Positions 32,950 to 39,823 of a stretch of DNA of 45,294 nt are shown here, in pieces. Made by a program: the position numbers and the translations under genes. The notes below the pieces were generated by a model. The model was given only the letters and a program-made list of their open reading frames with translations. It searched no databases and was not told the DNA's origin. This stretch comes from Ochrobactrum sp. CM-21-5 (GTDB lineage Bacteria; Pseudomonadota; Alphaproteobacteria; Rhizobiales; Rhizobiaceae), in NCBI RefSeq assembly GCF_014253075.1, contig NZ_JACLZJ010000015.1, positions 1 through 45,294 of the forward strand, read 5' to 3'. The stretch's first letter is position 1. The number at the start of each line of letters is the position of its first letter.

Positions 32950-33392
32950 TTTCCAGCCTCGGGGTAAGGAATCGACAAGAAGACGTCGTGGACCGTTCCT
33001 TGGCAATCTGGATGCTGTTTCGGCAAATCGATCAAGCATTGCCGGTAATAATCCTGATTGGCTTTCAGAATCCGAACCTCCTCTTCCAGATCGCTAATGC
33101 GCTCGAACATTGTTCGTGTCGCCGGCGACAGATCTCGCGCATCGCCAGTCTTGTAATCCCAAAGCGTCATCAAACGCGCGTTCTTGATAATCGCGACGAC
33201 TGGGTGCGCTGTCTCCGGATAATAGCGTGGCAAAGCCGCGGCCTTCAGGGCCGTTCCTGCAAGGCCACCCGCGCAGTATTCGCCGCCCAAGAGCCGCGGA
33301 TTGTCGCCGCCATGCTCTGCCATGGCGACATACACGCCATCCTCCGGATATCCGATCAGTCCAGCTGCTTCTTCATCAGTCAAAATGCGCAC
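32946..33392 (-). CDS. Unknown protein of the regulator-2 operon (148 residues)
   Basis: From GTG 33392 the protein begins with RILTDEEAAGLIGYPEDGVYVAM. The middle (about 40-60) is alanine- and glycine-rich with one cysteine. A coiled-coil-like helix follows (about 105-130: FERISDLEEEVRILKANQDY). The start is chosen because AGGAG lies just before it, at the stop of the preceding gene; a frame to 33440 would overlap that gene. No signal peptide. Family not recognised. Confidence 0.6.
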   Translation of the reverse strand: MRILTDEEAAGLIGYPEDGVYVAMAEHGGDNPRLLGGEYCAGGLAGTALKAAALPRYYPETAHPVVAIIKNARLMTLWDYKTGDARDLSPATRTMFERISDLEEEVRILKANQDYYRQCLIDLPKQHPDCQGTVHDVFLSIPYPEAGK

Positions 33393-33406
33393 GATCCAGA
33401 TAGCTC

Positions 33407-33643
33407 CTATTGAATCATGTGCTTGAGCACTGTTGCCCATTTGGCCTTGGAGGCATCCTCGCCTTCAAACCACGCATCCATACCGAACCAGGCGACCATA
33501 ATGCTAGCTTTGTCGCCGTAGTAAGCGCGGCAATCTTCTATGATCAGATTTGTCTCTGCCGTTCGGAACGAGCAGACCTCCTCAATCATGCTGCGCGCAT
33601 CCTGCAGCGTCTGGCCCGGTAAAAGAACGGGTATCGCGTCCAT
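33407..33643 (-). CDS. Unknown 78-residue protein of the regulator-2 operon
   Basis: Soluble, two cysteines (VCSFRTAET, EDCRAYYGDK) and a tryptophan-rich C-terminal part (VAWFGMDAWFEGED). GAGGAGGAAG before ATG 33643 is a very strong ribosome site. It begins 27 bp after the stop of regulator 2, beyond a long palindrome with a U-run. Family not recognised. Confidence 0.65.
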   Translation of the reverse strand: MDAIPVLLPGQTLQDARSMIEEVCSFRTAETNLIIEDCRAYYGDKASIMVAWFGMDAWFEGEDASKAKWATVLKHMIQ

Positions 33644-33667
33644 CTTTCTTCCTCCTCAAAAAAGGGA

Positions 33668-33701
33668 CAATCAGGATGCGGCGCGCGCCGCATCCTGATT
33701 G
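33668..33701. terminator. Perfect 34-bp palindrome at the end of the regulator-2 gene
   Basis: CAATCAGGATGCGGCGC (33668-33684) is followed without spacer by its exact reverse complement (33685-33701). It covers the last codons and stop of the regulator gene. On the minus strand TTTTTT follows eight bases later, so it may act as an attenuator before the four downstream genes. A DNA-level role is also possible. Confidence 0.6.
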
Positions 33702-34210
33702 CCGCTTTCGTCAATGTTGTCCGGCTTGGTCTTCAAATGCTGGATGAAATTCGAAATCGCCGCGAGTGTGGGAGCGTCGAGCGTCCGCAGTTTGTCGTAA
33801 ATGGATTTCGTCATCTCTGCTTCTTGGGCTGTTTCACCGAACAAATGCGGTGCGACCGGATAGAGCAGTTCCATCGGCGACGTATCCAGGACCTCGCAAA
33901 GATGGATCAGCCGGGCGACTGTCAGTTTCGACGTCGCTTTTTCGTAGCGTGACAACACCTGATGATGCAGGCCCAGCAAAGGCGCAAGCACCGTTCGGGG
34001 CATCTCGCGAATTTCGCGGAGTTCGCGGATCTGCGAACTGATCAGTTCTTCAATCTCGCCGGTGAGCGCCATAGGACCGAAGCTCACTTTTCTATAAATG
34101 GGCTTCTGTATTTGCGGGTCATCGACCTGCTCAAGTCCTAAAGTATCAATCCATTCATCTAAAGTACGTCCCCTCATATCTCCTGCCAAACGTTGTTTCA
34201 TTTTTTTCAT
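33671..34210 (-). CDS. Xre-type helix-turn-helix regulator 2
   Basis: A 179-residue protein from ATG 34210, paralogous to the product of 6224-6724. Shared features are DDPQIQKPIYRKVSF, then an Xre-like helix-turn-helix (EIREMPRTVLAPLLGLHHQVLSRYEKATSKL) and a helical tail. Unlike an intact Cro-like protein it has a long N-terminal extension. An inverted repeat, GGGTA-N8-TACCC, sits directly before its ATG and overlaps the CCGATTTGGCTA motif, so autorepression is likely. A GTG at 34249 is an alternative start. It heads an operon of four small genes. Confidence 0.8.
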   Translation of the reverse strand: MKKMKQRLAGDMRGRTLDEWIDTLGLEQVDDPQIQKPIYRKVSFGPMALTGEIEELISSQIRELREIREMPRTVLAPLLGLHHQVLSRYEKATSKLTVARLIHLCEVLDTSPMELLYPVAPHLFGETAQEAEMTKSIYDKLRTLDAPTLAAISNFIQHLKTKPDNIDESGNQDAARAAS

Positions 34211-34238
34211 GGGTAAATCAATGTACCCGATTTGGCTA
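34211..34238 (-). promoter_or_regulatory. Operator at the regulator-2 start
   Basis: GGGTA (34211-34215) and TACCC (34224-34228) form an inverted repeat touching the ATG. CCGATTTGGCTA (34227-34238) overlaps its edge and equals the site in the virB divergent promoter. A bound protein would block ribosome access or transcription of the regulator gene. Confidence 0.5.
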
Positions 34239-34249
34239 GCTAGATGCAC

Positions 34250-34896
34250 TGAAAAATCACGTCATGACCGAATGGTATGGGCACGTCGCTGCGCGACCGG
34301 CGCTCTATGCCTTCGGCACGAAACCCGGCATTCTACCGGTTTCCGCCCATGCGGGTTACGATCGCACTCGTGCAAGCCGCTTCGCGGCTCAACAAAAATT
34401 CAATAACCGAATTGGCTATCTCTTGTTTACACGGCCCGGTGACTTCAGCATAGTGCGTCAATCTCGGGCAACCGGAATAGGTGCTGACGTCTTGCTAGCC
34501 CTTGGCGTCAATCACCTGGGAGCCGTCCTGCGTGCAAACAGGTCGGCTCCCTCCCTCTTTGACAATCAGATCATGAATGACGACCGCCAAAGCGGTCGAC
34601 TTTGGTTTCGCCAGTGAGGGAGAAAGAGCGCTGCCCTCTCCCCCTCGCAATGAAAAAAACGGTCTCCCCGTCCTTCCTAGCATCGTCCCGTTGGTCCTCA
34701 GCTCGTGCAGGATCGACACAGATCCGCATGCGCGGATCAGCATCGCCCCTCCGGCTGCGCCTCGGGCGGGCGAACCCCCTCCGTTTTTTTCCTTGCCACC
34801 CCCTCTCCCGCTGTTCCGCACGAGCTCGGGAGCAGGAGCGGGGCTCCTGCCCCATGGGCAAGAGCAAGACCGCTTCGCGGAAGAAAGGGCTAGACA
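34250..34896 (+). other. Long non-coding leader with repeats upstream of the DUF3846-like gene
   Basis: 647 bp without a supported gene. It holds a diverged repeat (34262-34370, related to 39455-39560), CCGAATTGGCTA (34407-34418), CCGCTTCGCGG (34377-34387, 34870-34880) and a long leader related to 42040-42306 (34620-34880). Within the latter, GATCCGC-ATGC-GCGGATC and GCAGGAGC-GGG-GCTCCTGC are perfect hairpins. Frames that cross it lack ribosome sites and are probably chance. Confidence 0.5.
34829..34880 (+). repeat. 52-bp exact repeat, copy 1
   Basis: Identical over 52 bases to 42255-42306. It contains the hairpin GCAGGAGC-GGG-GCTCCTGC, the palindrome CCCATGGG and CCGCTTCGCGG, and it lies directly upstream of a gene start in both places. 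Confidence 0.85.
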
Positions 34897-35346
34897 ATGA
34901 ACCAGACTGCTTACCTACTCGATCCCGAAACAACCCTGTTTCGGCCCGTCACGGTCCCTTTGGGCCAAGGCTTCAAGCCATTTTATGAATTGATCGGTTG
35001 CCGCACGATTGAGGTTGTGCGCTTCGATGAACGCCACACCCTGCTTGTCGATGAAGATGGATTGCAGGACGGTTTGACCGCTTTCACTTGGTTTACGTCC
35101 TATCCGCAGCCATTGGCCGGAAAGCTGGTGCTGATCGGTGGCGATGCCAGCGTGCCGCCAAGCGATCCGCTAATCAGCATTCAGGATGCCGCCAAGCATT
35201 TTATCTGCTGCCGCCCGGTACTTAACCCGATTTTCGCTTCCGGTGACGAAATCGGCCAAGGTGGGATCATCATGTCCGGTGCGCTCAAAGGGTTGCAAGC
35301 ACGTATCGAGCGCCGCGCGCCTACTGTTGTAGAGGGGGCCGCGTAA
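34897..35346 (+). CDS. DUF3846-like protein
   Basis: A 149-residue soluble protein. The pattern QGFKPFYELIGCRTIEVVRFD then LVDEDGLQDGLTAFTWF fits the DUF3846 family of phage and plasmid proteins of unknown function (from memory). AAAGGGCTAGA ends two bases before the ATG, the same start box as virB1, virB8 and the gene at 26083. The stop overlaps the next gene's ATG (TAATG). Confidence 0.62.
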   Translation: MNQTAYLLDPETTLFRPVTVPLGQGFKPFYELIGCRTIEVVRFDERHTLLVDEDGLQDGLTAFTWFTSYPQPLAGKLVLIGGDASVPPSDPLISIQDAAKHFICCRPVLNPIFASGDEIGQGGIIMSGALKGLQARIERRAPTVVEGAA

Positions 35347-36353
35347 TGATTATCGCGATCGTCGAGGAAAACACCCTTGTCGTTTCGGTCAAGACCTTCG
35401 CCGTGTCTATCACGGCGAAGGAGATCGAGCCATATTTCCACGCCCTCACCCATTTTCCAGAACGGCGCTCTAACCGGGAATTGCACGACCTGGCCGACCG
35501 TCTCAATACATTCGCGGGCTACGTCTGCGATCTCTATGACCAAGGCGAATGGACACAATGGATCGACCGGGAAAAGGAAATTGAAGCCTTTGCCCGCCGC
35601 CAGATTTATTTAACCCGGCGCTATTGGCATTCGGAAAGCCGATGCATGAACTGGTTTATAACGGGTCCGGCCAACTTTCCCGTTTCCCGCAATGAAAAGC
35701 GGATGAAGGTTGCGGACGCTCGACGCGCCGACATCGATGCCCATCTGAGTGCTGCGAGAAAAGCGGTCAAACGTCGTGCTTTCCCACATGGAACCGCCGA
35801 CGAACCCATTCGCTCGGGCGATCCCGAAGCGCTCGAGCGCGTTGCAGCCAAAATCGATGCACTGTCGAAATCCATCGATCAGATGAAGGCAGCAAATGCC
35901 ATCATCCGGCGCATGGATAAGCAGGGCGCTGCCGAGGAAGAGATAGTCAAAGCCGTTGTTGAGGCAACGGGCATGGAACCGGAAACCGCCATGCGCGGCA
36001 TTTCGCTTGCGCATTGGCAAATCCGGCGCGGTTTCGACACCACCAACAGTCGGGCTGAAATCCGCCGCCTGCAAATGCGCCTGAAATCCCTCACGCGGAT
36101 GAAAGAGACGGGAACACGCAGTCAGGAAATAGAAACGGACGCCGGCGCCGTCGAGGTCAGGGAAAACGCAGAAATCGCCCGCATCCAATTACGCTTTCCG
36201 GGCAAGCCAGATGAAACAACGCGTCGGACCCTGAAAACCAATGGCTTTCGATGGTCCCCGACGCAAGGCGCATGGCAACGACACCTCAACGAGGCTGGCC
36301 GATGGGCGGCGCAACGTGTCGTCAGCGCCATTTCCAGCCCGACAGCGGCTTAG
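35346..36353 (+). CDS. Plasmid-conserved protein of unknown function
   Basis: A 335-residue soluble protein. The middle (about 95-125: CMNWFITGPANFPVSRNEKRM) and the end (about 278-325: IQLRFPGKPDETTRRTLKTNG, FRWSPTQGAWQRHL) are patterns I recall from phage and plasmid maintenance proteins. A helical segment lies at about 155-250. No enzyme motif identified. Overlaps the upstream gene by one base, indicating coupled translation. Confidence 0.65.
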   Translation: MIIAIVEENTLVVSVKTFAVSITAKEIEPYFHALTHFPERRSNRELHDLADRLNTFAGYVCDLYDQGEWTQWIDREKEIEAFARRQIYLTRRYWHSESRCMNWFITGPANFPVSRNEKRMKVADARRADIDAHLSAARKAVKRRAFPHGTADEPIRSGDPEALERVAAKIDALSKSIDQMKAANAIIRRMDKQGAAEEEIVKAVVEATGMEPETAMRGISLAHWQIRRGFDTTNSRAEIRRLQMRLKSLTRMKETGTRSQEIETDAGAVEVRENAEIARIQLRFPGKPDETTRRTLKTNGFRWSPTQGAWQRHLNEAGRWAAQRVVSAISSPTAA

Positions 36354-36398
36354 CGGTGAGCATGTTTTGGCTCTTTCGAGCCGACCGCACTTGAACAG

Positions 36399-36420
36399 CC
36401 GGGCCTTGGGGGCCCGGTTT
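36399..36420 (+). terminator. Hairpin upstream of the gene at 36445
   Basis: CCGGGCC (36399-36405) and GGCCCGG (36411-36417) form a seven-bp stem with a short loop followed by TTT. Likely terminator of the preceding operon, or attenuator of the next gene. Confidence 0.5.
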
Positions 36421-36444
36421 CCCTACAGAAGAGGAGAAAAACAC

Positions 36445-36756
36445 ATGAGCCGATTCAACGTTATCCTCGTGGGGGCGGACCGCACCGATCCCGCGGCTGT
36501 CATCGGATATGACCGCCCATTGCGCACCTTTTTCCTTCAGGGGTTCGAGGTTGAGACAGACGATTTCGAAGAACCGGAAGTATGGCTTGGAACGGCGCTG
36601 GAGGAATTTCCAACACTGGAAAATCTGGTCGAGGAAGTCAGAAGAAGAGGTTTTGAGATCCGTGCACTCGAACAGGCGGCAATCATAACGATGCTTTCGG
36701 AGGCAGGGCAGAAGCCAGAGGCATCATTGGGCGAACGTTTGGGAATTGTATTCTGA
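36445..36756 (+). CDS. Small soluble protein, unknown function
   Basis: A 103-residue acidic protein beginning MSRFNVILVGADRTDPAAVIGYD. GAGGAG lies eight bases upstream of ATG 36445, which decides the start; the frame extends to 36241 inside the previous gene. A conserved-looking acidic helix (TLENLVEEVRRRGFEIRAL) suggests a small interaction domain. Family not recognised. Confidence 0.65.
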   Translation: MSRFNVILVGADRTDPAAVIGYDRPLRTFFLQGFEVETDDFEEPEVWLGTALEEFPTLENLVEEVRRRGFEIRALEQAAIITMLSEAGQKPEASLGERLGIVF

Positions 36757-36777
36757 TATTTTCTGAGGTGACCTATA

Positions 36778-36963
36778 ATGAAAACATTCCGCGTGCCCCT
36801 CATCTGTTTCGCATTTGCTTTTGCCGGTCTGATGCTTTCAGCATGCCAGACCGGGAAGACCGGGCCGGTGGCTAAGCCAGCCAGCCCGACGAAGGCGGAA
36901 AGACTTTGTGGGCAAGGAGATTTCGTGCTCACAGATAGAGGTCATGTACGATGCCGAACATGA
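36778..36963 (+). CDS. Small lipoprotein
   Basis: A 61-residue protein with a signal peptide ending in the lipobox L-S-A-C (Cys23) and a short basic mature part with two further cysteines. GAGG lies about ten bases before the ATG. Small plasmid lipoproteins may act in entry exclusion or as lysis-type or envelope proteins, but no family match is claimed. It overlaps the next gene's start by 13 bases. Confidence 0.6.
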   Translation: MKTFRVPLICFAFAFAGLMLSACQTGKTGPVAKPASPTKAERLCGQGDFVLTDRGHVRCRT

Positions 36964-37220
36964 ATAAAGGGGCCGCAATTCGCGGCCCTCGCAAATTGGG
37001 GGACTATCCCGACAGGGACATTCATTGTCAGGAAGCCCTTGAGGATGCTTTCATCGAATTGACGGAACGCGGCGTTGAGGCGGGATGGGTGCAAATCGAG
37101 GTTCTGCAAGCACTACTGGAATTGGCAAATAGTCACCTGTTGCGCGATCTCGCGACCGAATCCGACGACGATAATATCGCAACCGTAATCCGGTCGATGC
37201 GCGAGGATGATGAGGAATAA
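36951..37220 (+). CDS. Unknown 89-residue protein
   Basis: A soluble, acidic protein with a helical central part (QEALEDAFIELTERGVEAGW) and an acidic C-terminus (RSMREDDEE). It starts inside the lipoprotein gene; ATG 36951 is preceded by GAGGT, and ATG 36960 is an alternative. An intrinsic terminator follows at once. Family not recognised. Confidence 0.6.
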   Translation: MPNMNKGAAIRGPRKLGDYPDRDIHCQEALEDAFIELTERGVEAGWVQIEVLQALLELANSHLLRDLATESDDDNIATVIRSMREDDEE

Positions 37221-37223
37221 TAC

Positions 37224-37252
37224 AAAAATGCCGCCCGTAAGGCGGCGTTTTT
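37224..37252 (+). terminator. Intrinsic terminator
   Basis: GCCGCC (37230-37235), loop CGTAA, GGCGGC (37241-37246), then GTTTTT; an upstream A-run pairs with the U-run, so it may work on both strands. Confidence 0.85.
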
Positions 37253-37297
37253 GTTGAAATCATTGACACAAAAATGCGTCTGGAAAGTTTATGTCTA

Positions 37298-38275
37298 ATG
37301 GCGCGTTTGAACAAAGCTTCCGTATCTAATCCCGATCCTATGCCTGAGCGCATTGAACCGTGCCTGGCACTACTGGTTCCACGCGCGCCGAAGGGGCCGT
37401 TTTGGGCTTTTGAGGTCAAATGGGATGGCTATCGGCTCGCTGTTCATGTCGAACCGGCGCGAACGCGCATCGTGACGCGAGGGGGGCATGACTGGACGCC
37501 GCGATTTGACCACATCGCCCAAGCCGCGCAGGAGCTCGGCCATTCTTCATTGATTCTCGACGGCGAAGCTGTTGTGCTCGATGAGAAAGGGCGCTCTGAT
37601 TTTGGAGCGTTGCAACAGGCACTCGGCGGGCGCGGTGGTAAGCGTTTTGCGTCAGAATCCGTGTTCTACGCCTTCGATCTGCTCTATCTGGATGGTCGTG
37701 ACATGACCGGTCTGCCTTTGCGGGAGCGGCGTGACACGCTCGCCCGATTGCTTTCAGCAAAGCCTTCACCGGTCATTCGGTTTTCAGAAACGATGGAAGC
37801 CGACGGCGAGGCATTCTTTAAAATCGCTTGCGCGCACGATCTTGAGGGCATTATCGCTAAAAGACTCGATAGCCCTTACAGATCAGGCCGACATGGCGAA
37901 TGGCAGAAAATCAAATGCGTCCAGAGCGACAGCTTTGCCATTGTCGGCTACGAACCTTCAACAACCATGCGCGGCGCGATCGCGCGACTTCTACTCGCAG
38001 CGCGGAAGCGAAAATCGCTCGTTTACGTTGGCGGTGTCGGCACTGGCTTTACCCACAAACGTGCGCGCGAACTAAAATCATTGCTCGACGCGATCCCGGC
38101 CACGAAACCGCCCGTTGCGCTGAAGCGCAAGAATGCCGTTTTCTCTCGGCCGGAATATATCGCCGAAATCGAATATCGCGCTTGGACCGGTGACGGAAAA
38201 CTGCGTCACGCTTCGTTCAAGGGATTGCGTGAGGCGGCAGATAACGCCGACATTTTCGAGATCCCATCCGCCTGA
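37298..38275 (+). CDS. ATP-dependent DNA ligase (LigD ligase-domain type)
   Basis: A 325-residue protein. The nucleotidyl-transferase motif EVKWDGYR places the AMP-accepting lysine at 41. LILDGEAVVLDEKG (motif III region), YAFDLLYLDGRD, EGIIAKRLDSPYRSGR (motif IV) and WQKIKC (motif V) follow, then an OB-fold domain with VGGVGTGFTHKR. It corresponds to the stand-alone ligase domain of LigD; no polymerase or nuclease domain is attached and no Ku gene is in the window. It may seal breaks or nicks during plasmid establishment. ATG 37274 is an alternative start. Confidence 0.88.
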   Translation: MARLNKASVSNPDPMPERIEPCLALLVPRAPKGPFWAFEVKWDGYRLAVHVEPARTRIVTRGGHDWTPRFDHIAQAAQELGHSSLILDGEAVVLDEKGRSDFGALQQALGGRGGKRFASESVFYAFDLLYLDGRDMTGLPLRERRDTLARLLSAKPSPVIRFSETMEADGEAFFKIACAHDLEGIIAKRLDSPYRSGRHGEWQKIKCVQSDSFAIVGYEPSTTMRGAIARLLLAARKRKSLVYVGGVGTGFTHKRARELKSLLDAIPATKPPVALKRKNAVFSRPEYIAEIEYRAWTGDGKLRHASFKGLREAADNADIFEIPSA

Positions 38276-38299
38276 AACCCGCATCGAGCGGGATTCAGG
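38271..38299 (+). terminator. Hairpin at the end of the ligase gene
   Basis: CCTGAA-A-CCCGC (38271-38282) pairs with GCGGG-A-TTCAGG (38288-38299), with one A-A mismatch, and covers the stop codon. No U-run follows. From here to 38682 there is no supported gene; the stretch contains the 28-bp inverted repeat at 38343 and CCGCTTCGCGG at 38603-38613. Confidence 0.45.
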
Positions 38300-38342
38300 C
38301 GGTGCAGCCCTATCCATCGCGTCACACGCGACCTGGTGACGT

Positions 38343-38370
38343 GTCACGCCGGGCGGTTATCATTGGCGGG
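38343..38370 (-). repeat. Inverted 28-bp copy of the 3' end of the gene at 38683
   Basis: These 28 bases are the exact reverse complement of 38854-38881, which encode the last residues (PANDNRPA) and stop of the 65-residue protein. Further similarity (GTGGAG, GTTCAAC) extends beyond in broken form. It looks like the remnant of a second, inverted gene end. Confidence 0.75.
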
Positions 38371-38682
38371 TTGAACTCGTCCGCTTGATCCAGCTCCACT
38401 CCAGCAAGACAGCGACGGTGACCGGCCTGCTGGCCGGCGGGCGATGAGCCGATTGACCATGTTGAAGGCGGCCGGTGCATGAAGCCCCGCGTTTTCGGCA
38501 ACCAAAGTGGCTGTTCGCAATCTTTATGCTTCGCACGATACGGCATCCCCTGCCCCGGCGTGCAACCCTTCGGGTTCTCCTCTCCGCTTCGCTCCGTTGC
38601 GACCGCTTCGCGGTGCACTTGGCAGTGGCTGCCGTAGTCGGGCTTCGCGATTGCGCACAACCACTTTTCAAGGAGTTGCCCG

Positions 38683-38880
38683 ATGAAAACGCTCGTAACC
38701 TTCTGCCAAAAAACCGGCCGCCGCATTTCTCGTATGGTCAATCGGCTCATCGCCCGTCTGGCCCCTAAGGGCCAGATCAAAATCACCGTCGCCGTCTCGC
38801 TTCCGTTCTTCGCCAAGGTCGAAGTCAGCTATCAGGTGGAGTTCAACAAAAAGCCCGCCAATGATAACCGCCCGGCGTGA
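38683..38880 (+). CDS. Small basic protein ending PANDNRPA
   Basis: A 65-residue protein, strongly basic in the first half (KTGRRISRMVNRLIARL) and with a beta-like second half (KITVAVSLPFFAKVEVSYQV). AAGGAG lies eight bases before the ATG. The ending PANDNRPA is common, in my memory, on small rhizobial plasmid proteins. A terminator follows. Function unknown. Confidence 0.65.
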   Translation: MKTLVTFCQKTGRRISRMVNRLIARLAPKGQIKITVAVSLPFFAKVEVSYQVEFNKKPANDNRPA

Positions 38881-38887
38881 CGGCTCT

Positions 38888-38917
38888 GCCGCGCCCTGCA
38901 AGCAGGGCGCGGCTTTT
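38888..38917. terminator. Terminator between converging genes
   Basis: GCCGCGCCCTGC (38888-38899) and GCAGGGCGCGGC (38902-38913) form a twelve-bp stem separated by only two bases, followed by TTTT. Confidence 0.75.
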
Positions 38918-38980
38918 CCGGCATTCCGGCTGCAGTCACCGGGCGCCGTCTGTCGGTAAGCCATGCTGCTTCTCCCGAGC

Positions 38981-39424
38981 TCAATCGCGCGGCGGCTCAT
39001 TGAACCAGAACAAGGCAATGATCGTGCCGATAGGCGGCATGACCCATGTGACAAGCTGAAACCAACCGCTTCTGTTAGTATCGTGCAGGCGGCGAGCCAT
39101 GACCGCGAAAAACGGGATTATCGTCACAACCAGCAAGATCGAAGTAACAACGTCCGGAAGATTGAGCTGCGCCAGTATGAACAGCAGAAGCACATAGAAC
39201 AGGGCTGCATACCAGAATTCCGTGCGGCTCGCTCGCCCCTTGAAATTAAGGTATCCGGTAAAGAATCTCTGCACTGCCGTAGTAAAGTTGACAGGTAAAG
39301 CCGTCACGCCAAAGCGGTTAGCTCCTTCAGGTGGCTTGCTCTTGTTTGAAACGAGAAAAATAAAAAGCAGCGAAATCAATATACCGAATGCGAAAAGCCA
39401 ATGCATCAATCCGTGATACTCCAT
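38981..39424 (-). CDS. DUF805 family membrane protein
   Basis: A 147-residue protein with an N-terminal membrane helix and a DUF805 domain: FFTGYLNFKGRASRTEFWYAAL, then AVMARRLHDTNRSGWFQL, with three further hydrophobic segments. DUF805 proteins are small inner-membrane proteins of unknown function. The N-terminal extension with an extra helix is unusual for the family. ATG 39406 is an alternative start. Confidence 0.82.
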   Translation of the reverse strand: MEYHGLMHWLFAFGILISLLFIFLVSNKSKPPEGANRFGVTALPVNFTTAVQRFFTGYLNFKGRASRTEFWYAALFYVLLLFILAQLNLPDVVTSILLVVTIIPFFAVMARRLHDTNRSGWFQLVTWVMPPIGTIIALFWFNEPPRD

Positions 39425-39454
39425 CTATGACAGTTCGGTGTGGGAACGCTATTC

Positions 39455-39560
39455 TGTCATGCTGGAACACCGTCGGGCAAATCGCTGCGCGATCGCGCTC
39501 TATGAGCTTCGCTCACCGAGCCTGCTCGCAGTCTCGGCCCATCCGGGTAACGATCGCTTT
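39455..39560 (+). repeat. Diverged about 105-bp repeat, copy 2 (related to 34262-34370)
   Basis: Shared blocks in the same order: TCGCTGCGCGA, CGCTCTATG, CTTCG, GCCCAT, CGGGT and ACGATCGC. Both copies are non-coding as far as can be judged, although each has a chance open frame through it. Confidence 0.5.
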
Positions 39561-39566
39561 TGCAAA

Positions 39567-39818
39567 CTACGCCAATCCGCCCACGAATCCGCTGAGTTCA
39601 TCCATTCGCACTTTTGCCAACCGCACCCGGCCTTTGCAGCCGCGGGCGCTGCATCTGGCATTTTCTTCTATCTCATCGATATAGCGCTGACTGGCTTCGG
39701 CGTCGGTGCAGAGGATCTCGCGCGTCAGATAATGGACATGACCACACACCCGGCAGCGCGCTTCCAGTTTCTGCGTATCGCATAAATCGCTCGCACGGAG
39801 CTGTTGCTTCCAACCCAT
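39567..39818 (-). CDS. Small zinc-ribbon-like protein
   Basis: An 83-residue protein with CRVCGHVHYL and, 25 residues later, CSARGCKGRV, a C-x2-C...C-x4-C arrangement suited to one zinc ion. It starts five bases after the Y-family polymerase stop, with GGTGAG upstream, so both are probably co-transcribed from the LexA-controlled promoter. A DNA-associated role is possible. A longer frame to 39902 overlaps the polymerase gene. Confidence 0.65.
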   Translation of the reverse strand: MGWKQQLRASDLCDTQKLEARCRVCGHVHYLTREILCTDAEASQRYIDEIEENARCSARGCKGRVRLAKVRMDELSGFVGGLA

Positions 39819-39823
39819 TTTTC

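Noticed and set aside
34264..34617. 117-codon plus-strand frame in the long leader
   Set aside because: No ribosome site; the segment matches a diverged repeat that is also non-coding at 39455.
38322..38816. 164-codon minus-strand frame
   Set aside because: Antisense to the small gene at 38683, which has a good ribosome site; the frame includes the inverted repeat remnant.
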